The translations under genes and the position numbers were made by a program. 64,000 nucleotides of DNA from Prochlorococcus sp. AG-402-K21 (GTDB taxonomy: Bacteria; Cyanobacteriota; Cyanobacteriia; PCC-6307; Cyanobiaceae), in assembly GCA_003216775.1 (NCBI GenBank), contig QCII01000004.1, positions 62,001 through 126,000 on the forward strand. Reading direction: 5' to 3'. Positions 27,801 through 35,901 of this stretch are shown piece by piece (the stretch's first letter is position 1; every line of letters begins with the position of its first letter). Below the pieces are notes generated by a model. The model was not told where the DNA came from, did not search any database, and worked only from the letters and a program-made list of their open reading frames with translations.

Positions 27801-28708
27801 TGCAATTTTCCAGAAATTAATTTGTCTAAAAATTTGTATAAGTTAAATATTCTGACAAATTGATCTAAATTTAAAAATCTATCTATTTTTGAAGAGGAAA
27901 AAATGCTTTCATACAAAATTTCATAATTAAAATGATTATTAATCAGCTTCTCATTATTAAATTTATTTAAATCTTTATAAAACCAATCCCCAATTTTATT
28001 ATTAGAAATTATTAAAGGATTTTTATAATCAGTGTTATCTACTAAAAGATCAATATTTTTGTGAAATCTTGAAATATGATATGAAAAAGAAGGTATATCA
28101 ATTTTATGAAAATAATCTATAGCAGCATCTGATGATCTATACCCTTTAACTCTGTCGATCTTTCTTTTTAATAATTCTTTTTTATCTGCTAGAAGACATA
28201 TATTAAAATCAATTAAATTTCTAAATTCAGTTCTAGAAGTATAGTGCCCTTCACAAATTATTAAGGTCTTTGGCGATGAAAAATTAAATTCATGTTTTGC
28301 TACGCATTCGCCTTTAGCCTCTCTCGAATATAAGGAACTAATTAATAAAGAATTCTCTTTAATTGCTGAATTACAATCAGTTCTATTTTTTTTTAAAAGA
28401 TGAATCTTCTCTAAAAAATCTTTAAATTTATGAAGGTGCATATGTAGTTCACCCTCATAATAAAAAGGTTCCTTTTGATTCATTAAGCCTTTTAAATCAT
28501 TCTCTCTTGAAGTTCTTTTCTTAAGCGTCCAATCTAATCTATAAAAATCTACGTTTATTGATAATTCTTTTTTTATTATTCCGCCCAGATCTTCTGCGAG
28601 GATAGTTTTCCCTGCCGCAGTAGGACCATCAATACAAATTACTACTATATTTGTATCATTTAGTAATTTTTTAACCTTAGCAATTATTAAGCTATGGAGA
28701 GGCGGCAT
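24827..28708 (-). CDS. Kinase / class II aldolase-like / pentulose-phosphate-epimerase-like fusion protein
   Basis: A 1293-residue multidomain protein. Residues 1-235 form a uridine-kinase/phosphoribulokinase-like P-loop domain (IDGPTAAGKT at 27-35; DFYRLDW; CEGHYTSR). Residues 240-640 I do not recognise. Residues 645-975 match class II fructose/tagatose-bisphosphate aldolases: GLDHVDARND (757-766), EYCVGEMN, GNVGTTH (884-890), VLHGTTNSD (919-927), CHKVNVAGD. Residues 1055-1285 match ribulose-phosphate 3-epimerase: FHVDVGDGNF (1089-1098), LHTHLMVKDP (1121-1130), MGVPIGYGGQ, FDIEIDGGLT. This suggests ketose phosphates are built, epimerised and phosphorylated before activation by the downstream nucleotidyltransferase. 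The domain calls are strong for the two barrels, moderate for the kinase; the pathway is inference. Confidence 0.75.
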   Translation of the reverse strand: MPPLHSLIIAKVKKLLNDTNIVVICIDGPTAAGKTILAEDLGGIIKKELSINVDFYRLDWTLKKRTSRENDLKGLMNQKEPFYYEGELHMHLHKFKDFLEKIHLLKKNRTDCNSAIKENSLLISSLYSREAKGECVAKHEFNFSSPKTLIICEGHYTSRTEFRNLIDFNICLLADKKELLKRKIDRVKGYRSSDAAIDYFHKIDIPSFSYHISRFHKNIDLLVDNTDYKNPLIISNNKIGDWFYKDLNKFNNEKLINNHFNYEILYESIFSSSKIDRFLNLDQFVRIFNLYKFLDKLISGKLQNDTHQHKNNIQSIVFKELETISEETKTEDIKILFDIVSSSSLYDVYQRKIPVSIGIKIESLNKRYIFVHYNIDINFIEIMFLWDGGSYEIKIQRSLNNLEKNVKEHTFEITNTSLKLLNNEKKLNTFVKVLYSPTDFCIPSFIKDEQFNIVYTGREHELTSIFSICKKVISNSESIFCHRVSQYSELNFFKKFLESCGINCLTISNYLIGINSKDRDLVESFQIWCRHWISVEEINKYDQADYDLEIKKEINEANKIVLDKYTSFILIDGFLFESQKKHNLNDVIIDLRSMLNSSNRIIRKRAFEYIVNDQNGIEINTKEFLAINGIEFEDIEKTTFPLAEMPSFYPSIMAEIYLWLHIRGDASAVLGANVYDINDDQSLDVEAILECASNYETPVVLQSSFNALGQEEYDGDKKYIGYLQLVNGPSKLVDACIKSNIKNVLIKGCSRTFYGIGLDHVDARNDIPNGRAKRFLEMALDTGQVTHVVLDGSHLFKAKDREVKTIKNAYTKVVNYAVSLLETKNDLFLTDLEYCVGEMNYIGDVSNSMIPTAEEIRIFTNLVRQSLITINKGRFNCRPTLFIGNVGTTHHSSDGERIDSTITFDWVDKIKDQNFISAVLHGTTNSDPKILNQSVKGCHKVNVAGDLLKVYQSSLPNRFNKEIRTFGPDSKYQMPEVRKIKSLLKKEEKGLIKDNLKKCTNKILNVINSPKLTSKDLAYFHRSSFKFNSKTIEIILSTFKKSKQKLAKNKLKNINFNDISFSASMIEVPYEDGFMEIAQGLLTSGLKFFHVDVGDGNFISRKFSGIKKLEYLSSLDSQLKLHTHLMVKDPFSLLPNNKSYVDSYIESGTTSLGVHPRSFKNEQSLKDAIEYIRSSGCRPGIVIEVNQSDFKELWNLIRYLEINWVIIMGVPIGYGGQLFQTRSLKKINFLRRMSIEEKLEVFDIEIDGGLTFNNILDCFNSGANIFAGWSIIKDKNLSDILFNYKQLNNQLSI

Positions 28709-28941
28709 TGAATTGTAAAGACCTATTTAAATATATAAGATAATTAAAGCATAAAAAAATATTGTTGTAGATCTTGTTTAATTTCATAGAAAATTCAAAA
28801 TTCTAAGTATTAAAAGTTAAAACTTTTTATTTTTTGTAAAAACATATGATTACTTCTTAAAGTAAGAATACTTCATATTAATAATTACATTGAGGAATTA
28901 AAATATATATTGAATTTAATAAATGTAAAGTATTTCTTTAG
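28709..28941. other. Divergent intergenic region
   Basis: 233 AT-rich bases between the divergent starts of the fusion gene and a methyltransferase gene, so it should hold both promoters. I find no clean -35/-10 pair and no hairpin with G/C pairs. Confidence 0.4.
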
Positions 28942-29763
28942 ATGAATCCTAATATTTTTAGGAAGCATTTTCTTGCTCCAACTTATTTTCCTAAAAGCAA
29001 GGATAATTTTATGAATAATGTAGGAGATTTATTATCAGCTAGAAAAAGGTTTATTAAAAAAAAGCCAACAAATTTAACATTTTTACTCTCGAAGAGATAT
29101 AAATGGATGAACCAATATATTAATGGTAAAAAAACTGTTTATGAGCTGGGTGGAGGTGCAGGATTCTCTAAATTCTTTATAAAAAATAAAAATTTAAAAA
29201 TTACAGATGTCTCTAATCACGATTGGATAGATAATTATGTGGATGCCTTAGATTTGCCTTTTGAGAAAAATTCTGTAGATATTTTTATATGTAGTCATAT
29301 GATTCATCATGTGGCAAACCCCTATAAATTTCTTAAAAAAGCTATTTATTGTCTAAAGCCAAAAGGAAAAATAATTATTAGCGATATTAATACCTCTTTT
29401 TTTATGAGATTAATAATAAGAATTATGCGACATGAAGGTTGGTCCTATGATCGAGATGTATTTTCATCTGAAAGTATATGTAATGACCCCTCAGACCCAT
29501 GGTCAGGGAATTGCGCAGTGCCTCAAATGTTATTTTCAAATAAATATAAATTTAAAAAATATTTTCCAGAAGTTGATATTGTTCATTTTAAACTAAGAGA
29601 GTTTTTAATATTTCCATTATCTGGAGGAGTAATTGCAACAACCTCTACCATTAACTTGCCAAAATACATACTAAATTTAATTGATATTTTAGATAACACT
29701 CTAATAAAACTGTCCAAGGAAATATTTCCATTTGGGATGGAAGTTGTTCTTCAAAAAAAATAG
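28942..29763 (+). CDS. Class I SAM-dependent methyltransferase (Methyltransf_11 type)
   Basis: A 273-residue protein with SAM-binding motif I VYELGGGAGFSKFF (about residue 68), an acidic strand ITDVSNHDWI, DALDLPFEKNSVDIFICSHM as motif II, and LKPKGKIIISDIN as motif III. These define a Rossmann-fold SAM methyltransferase. The methyl acceptor is unknown; a sugar hydroxyl of the surface glycan fits the context. It stands alone on the plus strand, divergent from the 1293-residue fusion and 167 bases before tRNA-Arg. Confidence 0.8.
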   Translation: MNPNIFRKHFLAPTYFPKSKDNFMNNVGDLLSARKRFIKKKPTNLTFLLSKRYKWMNQYINGKKTVYELGGGAGFSKFFIKNKNLKITDVSNHDWIDNYVDALDLPFEKNSVDIFICSHMIHHVANPYKFLKKAIYCLKPKGKIIISDINTSFFMRLIIRIMRHEGWSYDRDVFSSESICNDPSDPWSGNCAVPQMLFSNKYKFKKYFPEVDIVHFKLREFLIFPLSGGVIATTSTINLPKYILNLIDILDNTLIKLSKEIFPFGMEVVLQKK

Positions 29764-29894
29764 CTTTTATTTTATTAAGAAATTTTTATTAAGTCTATTT
29801 TTTATTTTTATTAATTTATGAAGCTTGCGCTCTGCTGTATTAATATGAATATTGGAAGGAAAGAACAATTTTATTAAAATGATAAAATTTGATT

Positions 29895-29922
29895 TTGACT
29901 AATTTATTGTTCAATTTATTCC
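29895..29922 (+). promoter_or_regulatory. Possible promoter of tRNA-Arg
   Basis: TTGACT at 29895-29900, a 16-base spacer and TATTCC at 29917-29922 would place transcription initiation close to the first base of the tRNA at 29931. The -35 is good, the -10 weak. Confidence 0.3.
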
Positions 29923-29930
29923 AACATTTT

Positions 29931-30004
<74 letters not shown>

Positions 30005-30116
30005 CTTTAATATATCAACTATTAAAAAAAAAAGTTTTTTTAGATAACAATAAATTAAAATTTAATGTAATTCTTACATTAATTAGATCAAAATTTTTAT
30101 CTAAATTAAAAAAAAT

Positions 30117-30680
30117 TTGTTTGCTGTCTTGAAAAGAAAATTTACAAATTTATTAATATTCATAACAAGCTCATTTGCAATATTATTATTTATTGGCCTA
30201 ATCGCTCGACAAGCAGAAAAGAATAAATCTATTCAACCTTTATATGGATATTACATATCAAAATCAGCCTATTCAGTTTGGAATGATTGGTGGCCATTTA
30301 CTATCGATGAAGCGACAATATATTGCACATTAAATGACGGCAAACTTGCAATATTTATTGAGGACAGAAGTAAATTCTATTCCCTAAATGATGTGTCTAA
30401 GGAGCAAATGGGTCTCCCCTTGCCTACCAAAATATGGAAATCCTATGTAAAACCGATATTAGTCTCGAGTAATCGTAGAGCAAATGCATCTTTAGATAGA
30501 AAAGAAAGAAACCTTGTTATAACTAGAGCAGAGTTAAAGAAAAAGTACGGTGCTTTTGCTTATTTTCTTAAATCTAAAAATAGCGATCATGAGCTAAAAA
30601 TTGATCAAATAAAAAGAAATAAAGTAGTAAGAGTTTTAATACAGAAAACAAAAAGTATGTGTAAATTCAAAAAAAATTAA
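30117..30680 (+). CDS. Membrane-anchored DUF2511/YebY-like protein
   Basis: A 187-residue protein with a basic N-terminus and one hydrophobic helix (about residues 10-30, LLIFITSSFAILLFIGLIA), either a signal peptide or an anchor. The segment WWPFTIDEATIYC, then LAIFIEDRSKFYSLND, resembles the DUF2511/YebY pattern of a WPF-x-C core followed by a strand and YxLN. In E. coli YebY is a small exported protein linked to copper stress. The remaining 100 residues have no recognisable match. TTG 30117 or TTG 30129 must start it, as no ATG is available. Confidence 0.45.
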   Translation: MFAVLKRKFTNLLIFITSSFAILLFIGLIARQAEKNKSIQPLYGYYISKSAYSVWNDWWPFTIDEATIYCTLNDGKLAIFIEDRSKFYSLNDVSKEQMGLPLPTKIWKSYVKPILVSSNRRANASLDRKERNLVITRAELKKKYGAFAYFLKSKNSDHELKIDQIKRNKVVRVLIQKTKSMCKFKKN

Positions 30681-30706
30681 TGAAATATGCTTGTTAAACA
30701 TTTTCT

Positions 30707-32134
30707 TTAAATATTTTCATTGGTTTTAAAAAAACTTTTTCCAATTTTCCAAAAATTCAAATCAGTTCCTACTAAATCTTCCTGATTTATAATGCCCCTA
30801 GTATCAAATAGCCAAGAAGGTTTTCTCATTAACTTTGATATCTTCTCCCAATTAACTTTCAGGTAATCTTCCCATTCAGTAAGCAATATAATTGCATCAG
30901 AATTTTTGCAGTCTTTTTCCAAATCTTCAGAGAATTGCCAAGATCCCTCAGCTGAATCCTTGTCCGCATTATCTCCACCAAGTATCATTGCGATCTGAGA
31001 TTCTGAAACTTTAGGATCATGAATGTAGAGGTTTGCTCCATTTTCTATAAGATCCCTAGCAATAGAAATAGCTGGAGACTCTCTTGTATCATTGGTATTA
31101 GACTTAAAAGCGAAGCCTAAAATAATTAATTTTTTAGTTGCAACAGTTCCGAACAATTTCTCAACTATTAATTTAGAAATTCTCTTTTTTTGCCATTTAT
31201 TGATTTTGAGGACTTCTTCCCAGTAATTAGCAACTTCATCTAATTTATAGTATCTACATAAGTAGATCATATTTAAAAGATCTTTTTGAAAACAACTCCC
31301 TCCAAATCCTGGGCCAGCATTTAAAAATTTATTACCTATTCTTGTATCCGCTCCTATCGCTTTTGTCACTTCTCTTACATCAGCTCCTGTCTCCTCACAT
31401 AATGCAGAGATAGCATTAATGGAACTTATTCGCTGAGCAAGAAATGCGTTAGCTGTTAATTTTGATAACTCACTGCTCCATAAATTTGTTACAAAAATCT
31501 TATTTTTGGGGATCCATTTTTGATAAAGCAGACTTAATTGTTCTATTGCATAATTATCATCACCTCCAATTAAAACCCTGTCAGGATTTTGCAAGTCTTT
31601 TATAGCTGTACCCTCTGCTAAAAACTCTGGACTTGATAAAACTGAAAATTTTTTCGAAGAATATTGCCCAGACTTTTCAACAGAACTTTTTAAAATAGTT
31701 CTTATAAGTTCAGCAGTCCTTACAGGAACGGTACTTTTTTCGACAATTATTGTTTGTCCCTTAGCATATTTAGCAATGGTTCTTGCACTTGATTCAATCC
31801 ATTTCAAGTCGCTTGCGTAGCCAGCTCCAACTCCCTTTATTTTTGTTGGAGTGTTAACTGAAATGAAAATAATATCGGCTTCGGATATTGATTTTTGAAC
31901 ATTAGTTGTAAAAAAAAGATTTTTGTTTCTATTTATCTTAACTAAATCACTTAAACCATTCTCGTATACAGGTAATTTACTTAAATCTGCATTATTCCAG
32001 TTGTTAATCCTTTCTTCATTTAAGTCAACAAGTGTTACTCTAATATCAGGACAATTATTTGCAATGACCGCCATAGTTGGTCCTCCAACATATCCTGCTC
32101 CGATACAACAAATTTTTTTTAGTGAAAGCTTAAT
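30707..32134 (-). CDS. ugd: UDP-glucose 6-dehydrogenase, non-canonical start
   Basis: Oxidises UDP-glucose to UDP-glucuronate with two NAD. The first ATG (32074) would remove the NAD-binding strand and most of the glycine motif: KKICCIGAGYVGGPT is read in frame directly upstream. ATT at 32132-32134 sits where a start is expected and gives 475 residues, the family's usual length; no in-frame ATG, GTG or TTG lies between the upstream stop and 32074. Other motifs are intact: VSVNTPTK, EKSTVPV, SPEFLAEGTA, and GPGFGGSCFQKD with the catalytic Cys. The Cys-Cys-Ile and SCFQKD forms match the animal-like UGDH subgroup. It supplies the UDP-GlcA 4-epimerase and Uxs. Confidence 0.88.
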   Translation of the reverse strand: MKLSLKKICCIGAGYVGGPTMAVIANNCPDIRVTLVDLNEERINNWNNADLSKLPVYENGLSDLVKINRNKNLFFTTNVQKSISEADIIFISVNTPTKIKGVGAGYASDLKWIESSARTIAKYAKGQTIIVEKSTVPVRTAELIRTILKSSVEKSGQYSSKKFSVLSSPEFLAEGTAIKDLQNPDRVLIGGDDNYAIEQLSLLYQKWIPKNKIFVTNLWSSELSKLTANAFLAQRISSINAISALCEETGADVREVTKAIGADTRIGNKFLNAGPGFGGSCFQKDLLNMIYLCRYYKLDEVANYWEEVLKINKWQKKRISKLIVEKLFGTVATKKLIILGFAFKSNTNDTRESPAISIARDLIENGANLYIHDPKVSESQIAMILGGDNADKDSAEGSWQFSEDLEKDCKNSDAIILLTEWEDYLKVNWEKISKLMRKPSWLFDTRGIINQEDLVGTDLNFWKIGKSFFKTNENI

Positions 32135-32255
32135 TTTTCTTAAAATTTTTTCTATTATACATAAGCCATATAAATTCTTTTAGTAATTATTACCAAAAAA
32201 TATTTTTGAAAACTTAGCCTTTTACAAATTAAATAATTTGGTTAGGATTATACCT

Positions 32256-33638
32256 ATGATTAACTTAGTCGATATAAATAAATATGGTTTAATTTTTTTT
32301 AGATTAGGCGTATTTTTGTTACCTTCAGCTCCTGTAATAGCTGTATTTTTTTTTATATTAAGTATCAGCATATCATTCTTTAAAAATAAATTAAAACTCT
32401 TTAGCGATAAAAGAGATTATCTTTTTTTAGTTGCTGCTTCATTAATGTTATTGATATCATTTATTCATTATTTTGACTTTGAGGATGTAAATTTCATTTT
32501 TAGAATTTGGGATCAAGTTTTGGAAGTTGAAGAGTTAAAAATCATAAGTAGTCCATCATATTCATCTTTTATAGGCTTATCAAATTGGATCCCATTATTT
32601 CTATGCTTCTTCGGTTTTCAACCATATTTAAAAACTTCTCAAGATAGAGAAGTTATTCTAAAGCTTCTTCTAGCGGGATCAGTCCCAGTATTAATTTCTG
32701 GTTTTGGGCAGATTTGGTTTGACTGGCATAAACCCATGGAGTTCTTAAATGGCTTAATCATATGGTTTCAGAAACCAAATAGGACATTTTCTGGATTATT
32801 TAATAATCAGAATTATGCAGGTTGTTGGCTAAATATTGTTTGGCCTTTTTCTATAGCTATTTTTTATGAGAAGACAAAAAATATATTAAGAAAAGGATCT
32901 TCTCTAATATTTCTTATTTCTATTTTCATTGCTTCCTTCCTAACATTTTCGAGAAATGCTTGGGGAGGATTATTTTTAGCTATACCTCTAGTATTAGGTC
33001 CTGCAACTTTATATTGGATTGTAATTTTTATATTAATATCAATTGCATTAATCTATCTAAAAACAACTAATTTCTTACCAGAAAATGTAAATGAAATAAT
33101 AAACACACTTCTTCCAGCCAAATTTAATATATTACAAACAGTATTAGATCAGTTCTCCTCTTCTAGCTATCCAAATCCAGCGAATAGTAGAAAAACAATA
33201 TTTTTTATAACTTCTCAAATGATACTGACTAAACCTTTTATTGGTTGGGGAGCCGCTACATTTCCAATTTATTATGGATTAAGAACTTCTATTTACATGA
33301 GTCATGCTCATAATTTAATTCTGGACACAGCATTCAATTATGGTTTATTGGTTTCAATACTAATATTCTCCAATATTTTCTTTATTTGTTTTTTAACATT
33401 TAAAAAAATATTTTTTATTAATATCAATAAATTTTCTGATAATTACTTTGAAAGAGCTTGGTGGACTTCTTTTTTTGTTTTATTTTGTTCGCAAATGTTT
33501 GATGTTCAATATTATGACTTAAGGATCAGTATTGCTTTTTGGTTATTACTAGCAGGTTTAAGATGTATTATTGAAAAGAATCCTGATAATACAACTTATA
33601 CCAATCAGCAAACATCGCTATACCCTCATCAAAGTTAA
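32256..33638 (+). CDS. O-antigen ligase/polymerase-like membrane protein (Wzy_C)
   Basis: A 460-residue protein with about 11-12 membrane helices and the O-antigen ligase (Wzy_C, PF04932) core. FSGLFNNQNYAGCWL, LTFSRNAWGG and a periplasmic loop (TKPFIGWGAATFP) with a conserved His (MSHAHNLIL) are visible. Members ligate or polymerise undecaprenyl-linked glycans. ATG 32256 is preferred to TTG 32238. The last 20 or so residues (polar, NPDNTTYTNQQ) run 71 bases into the convergent epimerase gene, which looks like a join rather than an original end. Confidence 0.8.
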   Translation: MINLVDINKYGLIFFRLGVFLLPSAPVIAVFFFILSISISFFKNKLKLFSDKRDYLFLVAASLMLLISFIHYFDFEDVNFIFRIWDQVLEVEELKIISSPSYSSFIGLSNWIPLFLCFFGFQPYLKTSQDREVILKLLLAGSVPVLISGFGQIWFDWHKPMEFLNGLIIWFQKPNRTFSGLFNNQNYAGCWLNIVWPFSIAIFYEKTKNILRKGSSLIFLISIFIASFLTFSRNAWGGLFLAIPLVLGPATLYWIVIFILISIALIYLKTTNFLPENVNEIINTLLPAKFNILQTVLDQFSSSSYPNPANSRKTIFFITSQMILTKPFIGWGAATFPIYYGLRTSIYMSHAHNLILDTAFNYGLLVSILIFSNIFFICFLTFKKIFFININKFSDNYFERAWWTSFFVLFCSQMFDVQYYDLRISIAFWLLLAGLRCIIEKNPDNTTYTNQQTSLYPHQS

Positions 33639-34611
33639 CTCTAGGCCTATATTTAATCCAAGAATTTATACTTTCAATATCAGCCCATGTTTTTTGTACA
33701 TCACCAGGTTGCATGGGTAGGAATTTTTTTATTGCTTTAACACCAAGATTTTCCTCGAGCTTATCTATAAAACCCAATAATGAAATAGGATTATCACTGC
33801 CAACATTGAATATCATGTGTGGAGCAAAAGAGGTTGATATATTAGGTTGTAGAAAATCAAATTTTTCATCTTTTTGAGCAGGTTTAAAACAACAAGCCTC
33901 TATTGCATTAACAATATCATCTATAAATGTAAAGTCTCTATACATATCACCGTTATTAAAAACATTAATAGCCTGCTTCCTTAAGATTGAGTTAGCGAAA
34001 ATCATAGGAGCCATATCAGGCCTCCCCCAAGGGCCATATACCGTGAAAAACCTTAATCCAGTTGAAGGGATTTGATAAAGATGACTATAAGAATGAGCCA
34101 TGACTTCATTAGCTTTTTTTGAAGCTGCATAAAGACTTATAGGATGATCAACTGAATCCGACTCTTTGAATGGTATTTTTTTGTTCCCTCCATAAACAGA
34201 ACTACTTGATGCATAGATAAAGTTCTGAACATTATTGTGCCTACAAAATTCAAGTATATTTCCAAATCCAACTAGGTTGGAGTTTATATAATCTTTTGGA
34301 TTTTCAATAGAATTTCTTACCCCCGCTTGGGCTGCCAAGTTAATCACAATTTTAGGTGCATATAATTCTGAAATCTCATTAAGTTTTTTATTATTTTCTA
34401 TTGAGAAATTATAAAAGTGCCATTTACCTTTACTTCCAAAAGCTTTTTTTTTAATTTGTTCTAGCCTCGCTTTTTTTAAATTTGGATCATAATAATTATT
34501 TAAATTATCAATTCCTATTACATTTTCTCCCCTATGTAATAGTTTAATTACTAAAGCGGATCCAATAAAACCAGCAGCACCTGTAACAACTATATTTTTA
34601 TTATTTTTCAT
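33568..34611 (-). CDS. UDP-glucuronate 4-epimerase
   Basis: An extended short-chain dehydrogenase that interconverts UDP-GlcA and UDP-GalA. VTGAAGFIGSALV is the NAD motif. IGIDNLNNYYDPNLKKARL is a strong signature of this subfamily. The catalytic pair is in SLYAASKKANE (YxxxK), followed by RFFTVYGPWGRPDMAPM. 347 residues from ATG 34611; an ATG 12 bases upstream is also possible. It takes UDP-GlcA from the neighbouring ugd product. It overlaps the convergent ligase-like gene by 71 bases. Confidence 0.9.
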   Translation of the reverse strand: MKNNKNIVVTGAAGFIGSALVIKLLHRGENVIGIDNLNNYYDPNLKKARLEQIKKKAFGSKGKWHFYNFSIENNKKLNEISELYAPKIVINLAAQAGVRNSIENPKDYINSNLVGFGNILEFCRHNNVQNFIYASSSSVYGGNKKIPFKESDSVDHPISLYAASKKANEVMAHSYSHLYQIPSTGLRFFTVYGPWGRPDMAPMIFANSILRKQAINVFNNGDMYRDFTFIDDIVNAIEACCFKPAQKDEKFDFLQPNISTSFAPHMIFNVGSDNPISLLGFIDKLEENLGVKAIKKFLPMQPGDVQKTWADIESINSWIKYRPRVNFDEGIAMFADWYKLYYQDSFQ

Positions 34612-34781
34612 TTTCAAATTCACTGGATATATTTTACATTATTTTCAAATAAATAATTAGATAAATAAAACCTCAATTAAATAAGAAAATCCAAGAATAT
34701 TGCAATAAAATTTATAGAGATTGAAAATTGATTATCTAATGAATTAAACTCAAAGTTAAAACTTGTTGTAAATTAATATTT

Positions 34782-35852
34782 ATGAAACGTGCATTAATTA
34801 CAGGTATTACTGGTCAAGATGGAAGCTATTTAGCAGAAATGCTTTTAAAAAAAAACTATATTGTACATGGGATAAAAAGAAGATCTAGCAGTTTTAATTC
34901 AGGCAGGATTGATCATATATATCAAGATCCTCATGTTGATAAACAAAACTTTATACTTCATTATGGAGATTTAACTGATACTAGCAACTTAATAAGAATT
35001 ATAGAAGAAGCACAACCTGATGAAATTTATAACTTAGGAGCCCAAAGTCATGTTGCGGTAAGTTTTGAAAGTCCAGAATATACAGCAAATTGTGATGCGC
35101 TTGGAACATTAAGAATTCTAGAGGCAATAAGAATTTTAAAATTAACAAAAAAAACAAAATTTTATCAAGCCAGCACAAGTGAGCTCTATGGTAGGGTTCA
35201 GGAAATTCCTCAAAGCGAAAAAACTCCGTTCTATCCGAGAAGTCCATATGCAGTTGCAAAGCTCTATGCATACTGGATTACAGTAAATTATCGAGAAGCT
35301 TATGGGATATTTGCATGTAATGGAATACTGTTTAATCATGAAAGCCCAAGAAGAGGTGAGACATTTGTTACCCGAAAAATAACAAGAGGTTTATCTAGAA
35401 TTGCAATGGGCTTAGATAAATGCCTATATCTAGGTAATTTAGATGCAAAAAGAGATTGGGGACATGCGTTGGACTATGTTGAAATGCAGTGGTTAATGTT
35501 ACAACAAAAAGATCCAGAAGATTACGTTATTGCAACTGGCATAACAGAAACAGTACGTACTTTTGTCGAAATTTGTGCAGAAAAACTTAAATGGAATACC
35601 TCATCAAATAGTTCTCCAATTATTTGGGAAGGGAATGGGGTTGAAGAAATAGGTAGACGTGCCGATACGAATCAAATAGTTATAAGAATTGATGAAAGAT
35701 ATTTTAGACCAACAGAAGTGGAAATTCTTATTGGAGATTCAAATAAAGCATTCAAAAAATTAGGTTGGAAGCCAACTATAAGCCTTGAAAAACTTATTGA
35801 GGAAATGATCCAAGAGGACTTAAAAGAAGCAAAAAAAGAACTTAGGACTTAA
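34782..35852 (+). CDS. gmd: GDP-mannose 4,6-dehydratase
   Basis: A 356-residue SDR enzyme converting GDP-mannose to GDP-4-keto-6-deoxymannose. [20 protein letters not shown] and [17 protein letters not shown] are diagnostic. YxxxK appears as [12 protein letters not shown], and [17 protein letters not shown] closes the active site. The substrate comes from ManC. fcl follows 49 bases downstream, so the pair yields GDP-L-fucose. Confidence 0.97.
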   Translation: MKRALITGITGQDGSYLAEMLLKKNYIVHGIKRRSSSFNSGRIDHIYQDPHVDKQNFILHYGDLTDTSNLIRIIEEAQPDEIYNLGAQSHVAVSFESPEYTANCDALGTLRILEAIRILKLTKKTKFYQASTSELYGRVQEIPQSEKTPFYPRSPYAVAKLYAYWITVNYREAYGIFACNGILFNHESPRRGETFVTRKITRGLSRIAMGLDKCLYLGNLDAKRDWGHALDYVEMQWLMLQQKDPEDYVIATGITETVRTFVEICAEKLKWNTSSNSSPIIWEGNGVEEIGRRADTNQIVIRIDERYFRPTEVEILIGDSNKAFKKLGWKPTISLEKLIEEMIQEDLKEAKKELRT

Positions 35853-35901
35853 GATCTAAAACATAACGAATTATTTTTAAAAGCAAGGATCTCAATAGCC
35901 C

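Noticed and set aside
24827-28708. The possibility that the 1293-residue frame is an artefact of two or three genes joined by lost stops
   Set aside because: Each recognised domain is complete in motif order, linkers have protein-like composition, and there is no internal stop or frame change. It is kept as a real fusion, although confirmation needs homologues.
30009-30043. A-run and T-run after tRNA-Arg as a terminator
   Set aside because: The possible stem is made only of A-T pairs with a tiny loop, and such runs occur throughout the window, so it cannot be called a terminator.
34999-35339. Two open frames antisense to gmd (34999-35271 and 35142-35339)
   Set aside because: They lie wholly within the strongly conserved gmd gene, have no family resemblance, and arise from its codon pattern.
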